Source: Deroplatys truncata (lineage: Eukaryota > Arthropoda > Insecta > Mantodea > Mantidae). From it: DNA of 64,000 nt. Below the pieces are notes generated by a model, which saw nothing but the letters and a program-made list of their open reading frames with translations, had not been told where the DNA came from and did not search any database. Shown one piece after another: positions 57,305-64,000 of the stretch. The DNA lies in contig CM060985.1 in the NCBI GenBank assembly GCA_030765065.1, forward strand, positions 177,136,096 through 177,200,095. Direction: 5' to 3'. Position numbers and translations under genes: made by a program. Numbering within the stretch: position 1 is the stretch's first letter; each line of letters begins with the position of its first letter.

Positions 57305-57395
57305 ATCAAATTGCTTGGAGTATGGCATTTGAACCCGGAACGTCCCGAATGCAGCCATAGACCTTACCTCCAGAGCCATCTCGTTCGGCACATTT
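57305..57395 (-). mobile_element. tRNA-like SINE fragment
   Basis: On the minus strand, AGATGGCTCTGGAGGTAAGG (A-box-like) is followed about 35 bases later by CCGGGTTCAAATGCC (B box). A tRNA fold is not complete, so this is a SINE head and not a tRNA gene. Confidence 0.5.
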
Positions 57396-57904
57396 TATAT
57401 GTGCAAATGAGTAGAAAAGTATCTTGAATTTCCTCGTAGGCTTGTTTTAAATGCGTGGTATGTACACCGTAGAATGCCCCTTCTATAGCTCTGGCTTTTT
57501 ATACCACTTTTGTGTTGCGTTTTATTGCTATTGATTTTTTCGTAGAGCCGTTGTTTTCTGCGATGGAACAGTATATCTTCTCCCTCTCCCTTTGCCCTGA
57601 GCGTGCTGGAAACGACAGAAGAGCAAACAAACAGAAGCTGCCTCTCTCTTCAAAGCAGATAGAGGGAGACGGGGGTTGATGTGCATGTTAAGTGTATTTC
57701 ACTGACATACTTAGGGGATGTAAAACTACTTCAGTGTTTCTCAACTTAATCAAGATCGCCTAATGGACTAGCTACGTGTCACAGAACGTCTGACCTTGAG
57801 TACAGGGTGCTCTAAACCGCTATTCTCTGTAACAGTAACAAGCCGGAGTACTATTAACAAACAAATGAGACAGCACAATTTAATCGAGATAACAAATGTA
57901 AAAA
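57396..57904. other. No recognisable feature
   Basis: Nothing supported. Confidence 0.35.
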
Positions 57905-58887
57905 ATATGATGTGTTACACTCACACGACTTTTTCTACTCTTGTAAAACTATTTTTACAGACGCTTATTCTCCATGTATTTCATATTAATCGAAACAAAC
58001 ATTTGCAGAAACGGTCTTTTGACACAAAGAGAATTACATTTTACACATAGTGACCAGTTCTAAAAATATTTGACTATCGCTTAAGGTGTACTATGTTCCC
58101 CTTGTTTTGTATTTGCAAGGGCAATATAGAAATACAGTAGCCACTGACCACTGAGCAAAAAATATCTCTTAATAACTGGTTGCTAGGTGCAGCACCATTC
58201 TCTTTGCCACAAATTAATACTCTTTGCATATCCAAGACAAGAAAATGAATAACGAATTCCCATTTGAGAAAATAAGCATTGAAAAATTTAAGGGAATAAC
58301 AAGTAATATCTCTAAAATGGTTCACTCAACAAAAAAAATGTATATGACATAAATTGTGTATTTTAACGCAATATACATATTTTGTGGAGTAAAATTTTGT
58401 CTATCCCTTATGGTTTGCTAGTTATGCAAAAGTTGTTCACAATGAAGAATACTTTTGGAGACATTCCCAGAAAATTCGAGATATACATTTTGTTTGTCAT
58501 AAAAATATCTTAAACATATGATAATTTAATCAAAATCGTTAGAGCCATTTTTGAAAGAATTAAAATTTTGGAAAAATGTTCCATGTAAACGGTAATTTAG
58601 GGTGGGGGGATTTTCTTGAAAACCTTCGTGTCGCATCTCTGGAAGATACTGAACCTAAATACCAAGTTTGGTGTTTATCCGACTGTTCGTTTCTGAGTTA
58701 TGTTGTTCACAGACACACACACACAGACACACAGACAGATACACAGACACACACACCGACATGTTTCCAAAAATACTTCTTTGGATTCAGGGGTCTCAAA
58801 ATATGTGTTTCCGGTGAAATCTCGGTATTGAATTTTTGGGTGGAATACAATACTTCCCCTACTTACTATAAGTAATAGAGAAAGTAA
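57905..58887 (+). repeat. Q repeat, full length
   Basis: It runs from ATATGATGTGTTACACTCAC to ACTATAAGTAATAGAGAAAG. The family frame is open at 58576-58875 through a CA/CAGA-rich tract (58712-58757). Confidence 0.85.
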
Positions 58888-59640
58888 AAATCTGATGTGT
58901 TGCAATTTTATTGCTAATTTTCTTGTAGGTCCAAGGGGAATATGGTAGGCTTTAAGCGATAGTCAAATGTTTTAAGAGCTGGTTGCTATGTGGAGTATTC
59001 CATTCTCTTTGTATGTCCAGGACATAAAAAACCAATAGCGAATTCCCATTTGAGAAAAAGTATAAGGATTCAAAAATTCAAAGAAATAACCAGGAATATC
59101 TCGGAAATGGATCACTACACAAAAAAATGTATCTGGCATAAATTGTGTGCTTGAACGAGCTCTACATTTTTTGTGTAGGAAAATGTTGTCTATCTCTTAT
59201 GGTTTACCAGTTATGCAAAATTTATTCAGAATTAACATGTCTTTGGGAACATTCCCAGAAAATTCAGCACATACATTTCATTTGCCATGAAAGTATCATA
59301 AACATATGATATTTTAATCAAAATCGTTAGCCATTATTGGGAAAAACAACATTTTTGAAAAATGTTTCATCTAAAGAATACTCTGGTTTCCCTCCCATTT
59401 TCTTGAATATCTTCGTGCCGCATGTTTGAAAGATACTGATTCTAAATACCAAGTTTGGCATTTATCCAACTTTTGGCTTTTGAGCTACGGTGTTCAAAGA
59501 CATACAGACAAACATATACGTGGGTCTTTTTCTAAAAATCCTTTATTTGGATTCAGGGAGCGTGTATTTCCGGTGAAATCTCGATTTATGTGAGGAATGC
59601 GATACTTCCCCTGGTTATTATACGTCATAGACAAAGTAAA
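58888..59640 (+). repeat. Second Q repeat in direct tandem
   Basis: It begins TCTGATGTGTTGCAATTTTA immediately after the preceding copy and lacks the next roughly 100 bases. It ends with a decayed TTATTATACGTCATAGACAAAG. Confidence 0.75.
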
Positions 59641-61184
59641 AATAGTGTTAGTAGTGTTACGTGTTACAAGTAGTTTTATTTTGTCCGTTGTATCATAATC
59701 TACTGTTATATATCTTACAAGCACATTTGTCTATTGGTGTGCATAAAATGTGATCCATAATCGAACGGAGTTGTTTATGTTTGTTCTGATATAATCTAGT
59801 GCCACTCAACTCCTATCAGCGTGCCCACTTCTGTTTCTCGAGCATAATGCTAGCCACTCAATTGGTTAGAAATCTGTCTCCCTCAAAGTTTACCAAGAGC
59901 CGAAGGGTAGCATTGCAGCTTGAACCCTGTATTTTCATGTTACACTACCGTTCTCTTAAAGCCGTTTAGTAGCAGCAACAACTTTAACCTTAGTCTCCAT
60001 GTCACTGATGAAAGCTCTCGTATATGCAAATGTCGTATTGTTCAGTTTAACAACACGTGTAAACAATTCTTCACCACCTCCTCTAGAAGGCCGAATTATG
60101 TTGTACTTGATAAGGTATTTTCTTCATATAGTATTTTTTTTTAAACTTGAAGAAGTTTGCAACACGCTTTGGGCGTCGGTTTGAATTTGTTGATTACGTA
60201 ATAGTTACTGTTATTACGCAATATCCTGCTACGTACGAGAAGCTGATTTTATGATGTAATTTTGTTGTTACACTCCAAGTTTTACACTATAATATTTAAC
60301 TTTGTTATTAACACTGCTTCTATATATTATTTATGTTTGAATTTGCCTCGGCTGCGTCAGTAATGTTTGTAGAGTCTTAGGCAGGGTGCGATGTGACAAG
60401 AATGCAGACATCACAGAATTTAACTTTTTTAATTTACTTCTTTTATTAATTCTTGCACATTTTAACAAAGCACTACACTTTTTAAGAACTGTGAAAATCT
60501 TTAATACTTTCACTTAGCGCGTATACATATTTTACGATTCACACGTAGAGACCACATCTTCCATCTGTTCACTACCAAGGTTTGCCAGCAACTGAGCAAC
60601 TTTCAACTGTCAAAATCCGTAAGCTTCGGTATTTCAAGTCTCTGGTTGTCTAATTCTAGTCCAATAGACTATCTGTATTTTACTTAAAGGTTTTCTTTGC
60701 TGTTGATTGGCTAATTTTTAAATTGTAACAGAAATTACATTATCGTTGCTCTGACCATGACTAGTAATATTCAAGTTCTAAAACGCATTATTGCTACAAG
60801 GTTACCTCATTATTACCTCATTGTTAGCAACTTAAAACTTATTATTCTCACAGCTCTTGCATTACTAAAGTTATATAATGTGTTCACATAACATTAATAA
60901 ACATATTTTACAATACAAATAAGCATATTCAATGATTGTTACATACATTTTAAATAATTATTACATACATATTGTTTCAAGGCGGGCTGTTATTGAATTT
61001 ACTTATTATAAAATACAATTGAAATTATTTACGTATTAAAATACTGCCTCAAATTGGTTTAGGAATTTTTTTCTTATAAGTTGGATCCAAACCATCCGTT
61101 AATTTCACATAGACTATGAACATAGTTCATTAGTTAGCTTTTATGCCCCGTACTTGTTTCAGGCCAGTTACATAGAAAGCTGAC
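59641..61184. other. No recognisable feature
   Basis: AT-rich, unique-looking sequence. Short frames (59920-60184) have no domain. Confidence 0.4.
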
Positions 61185-61700
61185 GTGCATGGCAAAAAAC
61201 TATTTCGATCTAGGGAAATGGGACTGCGGCGCGATTCTTATTCGGTAGGTCCAGGATTCGATCTCGGGCTATCGCCTACTCTGAACCATGGGGTTTTTGT
61301 GGTTTCCCTGGATCGACAGGCGAATGCTGCGGTGGTTCATCTTCTACCACGATGCTCCTGCCCCCAATTTCCTGGGGTTGTAGGACCAGGCGACGGTTTG
61401 CGGCCGGACAGCGGTTTCGCGCTCAGTGAAACCTTCACCCTAACATCCTCCAGGGAATGCTCGGCTGGAAGCCTCCTCTGGGTGCTTCGGGCGGCTTTCT
61501 CTTCGGAGGACTTTCGGAGGCTCGAACCCAATAGAGTGAGCTAAGCGACGTTAGAGACAATCAATCTGGAAACATTAGGGACCCGTCTCTGTATGCACCA
61601 GTCGTCACGCGGATCCGGTCGTCCTTGGGTTTTTCCTCTCACCCCTCTCTCCGTGCTCTACGCCGGTTCAGGGTCCTCCTTCGTTCTTTAAGGAGAATCA
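61185..61700 (+). mobile_element. tRNA-derived SINE-like element with conserved insect core
   Basis: A B-box-like stretch (GGTCCAGGATTCGATCTCGG, about 61247) is followed by GGTTTTTGTGGTTTCCCTGG and CAGGCGAATGCTGCGGTGG. The latter resembles the core found in several insect tRNA SINEs (a GTGGTTTCCC...CAGGC(A/G)AATGC pattern). The tail beyond about 61380 is GC-rich and unidentified. The 119-codon frame over it (61185-61544) is not called as a gene. Confidence 0.5.
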
Positions 61701-62202
61701 GTCAGTTTTTATACATGTGAATGAACTTTCTTTCTCCACGCTATTAACCAAAACATCATATGTATGTCGCAGTGATGGAATTGTCTCCGCGTTGCTATGC
61801 ATTACCGTGCTCAAAGCTAAATCATCGCCCTGCTGCTAAGGCCTTGTATTCAGGCAACAGTATAGCTCGTTCAGGAGGTGCTACAAACAGGCAAGCTATC
61901 GTTCAATGGGATGGAACATAACACTATCAAATCGGCTTATCTAGCCGACGTGTTTTGTTTACATTGTGCGATTATCAAGTATGTATATCGCCTTCCCTTC
62001 ACAATGAAGAGAGATGTTTAAGCGGCTTGCACTTAAGCTAGCGATTAGCATTAGCGCTGTAAAGTGTTAGTGATCGCTGGCACGCTTTCCGTTTCAACAA
62101 CAGCTAGCACGTTTAGCAATACATTTATAACTAGTGAATTAAAATCAAATTTCTGAAAGCATAAATGTATTTATCAAGAATGACCACATCCTTAATTGCA
62201 CA
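61701..62202. other. No recognisable feature
   Basis: No gene or repeat is supported. Confidence 0.4.
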
Positions 62203-62204
62203 TA

Positions 62205-63399
62205 CGAGGCCACTCCCAGAAGTACCTGACCTGACATATGGATAGCGGTTGTTGTATCAAACAAATGACTATGGTAGAAAGTACCGCCCTTATAAAGCTT
62301 CAGTTTGAAGCTTGACGATGCTATGTTGTTAGTAATTTGAAAGGCCTTGGTACAACTAATATAAAAGCTGAGCTAGATTCTACTCTGGGGGAGTCTGCTC
62401 CTTCGTTTACAACAGTAAAGTATTGGGTGGCATAGTTTAAGCGAAGCCATACGAGCTGCCAGGACGAACATCGCAGTGGTCGACCAAATGAGATGACCAC
62501 GCCAGAAATTGTAAAGAAAATCTACAAAATAGTATTGGATGATTATCGACTGAAGATGCGCGAGATAGCAGACATCGTAGGCATTTCAAAAAAGTTGTAC
62601 ATCCCACACTAACTAAACATTAAGACATGAGAATGCTGTGCTCAAGATGGGCGACACGCTTACTCACAATGAATAAAAGCAGCGTCGTGAGAATTTTTCA
62701 GTCGAGTGTTTGGCGATGTTTCGCTGCAACAAAGCCGAGTTTTTGCGCCGATTCATAACCATGGAAATATGGGTCCATCGCTTCATACCTGAGACGAAGG
62801 AACAGTCAAAACAGTGGATTGAAACGGGAGAATCGGCTCCAGAGAAGGCGAAGACAGTTCTATCTGCAGGCAGGTACATGGCGTCAGTTTTTTGGATACC
62901 CGTGGGATAATTTTCACTGATTATCTTGAAAAAGGAAAAGCAATCAATGGCGAGTATTATGCAAACTTATTGCAGCGTTTGAATGATGAAATCAAGCAAA
63001 AACGGCCGCATTTAGCGAAAAAGAAGCTTCTGTTTTATCAAAACAATGCACCAGTTCACACATTCATTATCGGCATGCCCAAAATCAATCAGTTAAAGTT
63101 CGAATTGCTTTCTCATGCACCCTATTCTTCAGATTTAGCCCCCTCTGATTATTTTCTGTTTTCAAAGTTGAATAAATTGCTTGTGGTAAAAGATTTGCCA
63201 ACAATAAAGAGGTGGAGTCTGTAGTGATGGTTATTTTGCAGAACCCGATGGTTCTCACTATAAACAGGGTATCGAAGCTATTGAACATCGCTGGGAGAAG
63301 TGTATCGAGCTGAAAGGAGACTATGTAGAGAAATAAATACTTTTTCCCAAAATTATTGTGTTTTCTTTGTTAGGTCGGGTACTTCCGGGACAGCCCTCG
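62205..63399 (+). mobile_element. mellifera-type mariner, inactive
   Basis: It is flanked by TA (62203-62204 and 63400-63401). The termini begin CGAGGCCACTCCCAGAAGTA at the left and CGAGGGCTGTCCCGGAAGTA (minus strand) at the right. The element is 1195 bp. A solo right-end fragment of the same family lies at 31188-31255. Confidence 0.9.
62340..63336 (+). pseudogene. mellifera-type mariner transposase, broken
   Basis: The N-terminal region is readable from about 62340 (GLGTTNIKAELDSTLGES, HRSGRPNEMTTPEIVKK), with a stop at VA*FKR and a scrambled second HTH. The core has FITMEIWVHRF, where the Asp-Glu-Thr of the usual TMDETW-type motif is reduced by a three-base loss that removes the first catalytic Asp. 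VLSAGRYMASVFW follows, and the second site is FYQNNAPVHT, with Asn for Asp. The third, YSSDLAPSDYFLF, keeps its Asp. The C-terminus (ELKGDYVEK) ends at TAA about 63336. Confidence 0.9.
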
Positions 63400-63401
63400 T
63401 A

Positions 63402-63689
63402 ACTTAAAACAATATTGTGAGTAAATTTCCACTCTGGAATAGAGCTTTCATTTGAAATATGTTTGCGGCCTAAGACACTTGTATGTCTCACAAATATTTT
63501 GTACCATATTCGTATTCTGGCTCTTTCTGTTGAAGAATCCCTTAGCACTATACCACGCCGCCGTGGACGTCCTCTTTAACGAGGAAGCTATATTAAACAA
63601 ACCAATATATAGGAATGGAACCTCAATAGCGTCGATACTCGGCGGTATGGTAGCAAGTATAATACTTTGACATAAACCTTAGATACTTT
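63402..63689. other. No recognisable feature
   Basis: Unidentified sequence between the mariner and the last Q copy. Confidence 0.3.
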
Positions 63690-64000
63690 TAAATTTTTAC
63701 TTTATCCACGACGTAGGAGAAGTATTGTATTCCACCCCAAAACTCGATATCGGAAATGCATTTTTAGAAAAAGGCCCGTGTGTCTGTGAACAGCATAACT
63801 CAAGAACCAAAAGTTGGATCAACACCAAACTTGGTATTTAAGTTTAATACCTTGTAAAGATGCGACAGGAGGATTTTCAAAAAATTCCCCAACCTAACTA
63901 CCCTTTACACGTACATTTTTTAAATGTTTTATATTTTAAAAAAAGTCTCTAATGATTTTGATTAAAATACCATATATTAAAATTATTAACAGGGAAGAAA
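63690..64000 (-). repeat. Q repeat, cut by window end
   Basis: A minus-strand copy beginning TTTACTTTATCCACGACGTA. It carries GAACAGCATAACTCAAGAAC and AAGATGCGACAGGAGGATTT, and runs off the window. Confidence 0.7.

Noticed and set aside
61185-61544. 119-codon GC-rich ORF as a gene
   Set aside because: It overlaps a B box and a SINE core motif, and the peptide has no domain.

Overview
This window is AT-rich, repeat-dense nuclear DNA of an arthropod, most likely an insect. The evidence is: many degenerate DDE transposons of families common in insects (mariner, Tc1, DUF4817/DDE_3 type), tRNA-derived SINEs, non-LTR retrotransposon fragments, short introns, and metazoan TATA/Inr and AATAAA signals. 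I see no ordinary host gene that is clearly intact. Nearly everything that can be named is mobile DNA or a broken gene. The species cannot be fixed from the sequence. || The commonest component is a roughly 0.9-kb interspersed repeat that I call the Q repeat. One end reads TCTGATGTGTTACACTCAC and the other ends in ACTATACGTAGTAGAGAAAG. Both ends carry the same 12-mer, ACTTTCTCTACT, in inverted orientation. At least fifteen whole or partial copies lie on both strands, and several have served as landing sites for other elements. || Layout: 1-2035, 5' end of a Jockey/I-like non-LTR element (minus). 2036-8530, Q fragments, two copies of one tRNA SINE, and a GC-richer unidentified block. 8.7-10.0 kb, DUF4817/DDE transposon with TIRs. 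12.6-14.3 kb, pseudogene of a multi-copy arthropod protein family. 14.4-19.3 kb, Q copies, one of them split by a 916-bp insert with an 8-bp target duplication. 19.3-22.1 kb, C-terminal end of a non-LTR ORF2 split by a Tc1-like element. 22.3-23.1 kb, a DDE element with about 200-bp TIRs inside a Q copy. 29.0-31.5 kb, a transposon inside a transposon inside a Q copy. 48.3-50.2 kb, a tandem array split by a Q copy. 53-63 kb, one more DDE element, two mariners, LTR/promoter-like sequence and SINEs. || The standout is 32102-47807: a 15.7-kb element that is almost entirely one inverted repeat, with two arms of about 7.7 and 7.6 kb around a 362-bp minisatellite spacer. It ends in exact inverted termini (5'-AGTAGGTTAG...) and is flanked by a perfect 6-bp direct repeat (ATCACC). 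It therefore looks like a transposed unit and not a local duplication or an assembly fold. The size, the 6-bp target duplication and the 5'-AG terminus recall Polinton/Maverick elements, but I see no polymerase, integrase, ATPase or capsid gene. Each arm carries the same small gene set. Gene A encodes a protein with a variable 13-residue repeat, a Thr tract, a SUMO-interaction-like IIDLT motif and a basic tail; it has its own TATA box and a spliced 5' UTR. Region B holds short ORFs and exon-like pieces. Gene C encodes a BED-like zinc-finger protein interrupted by a frameshift at an A7 run, with its own TATA box and AATAAA. The gene order is A> B> <C | C> <B <A, so the two C promoters diverge from the centre and any read-through across it would fold into long double-stranded RNA.
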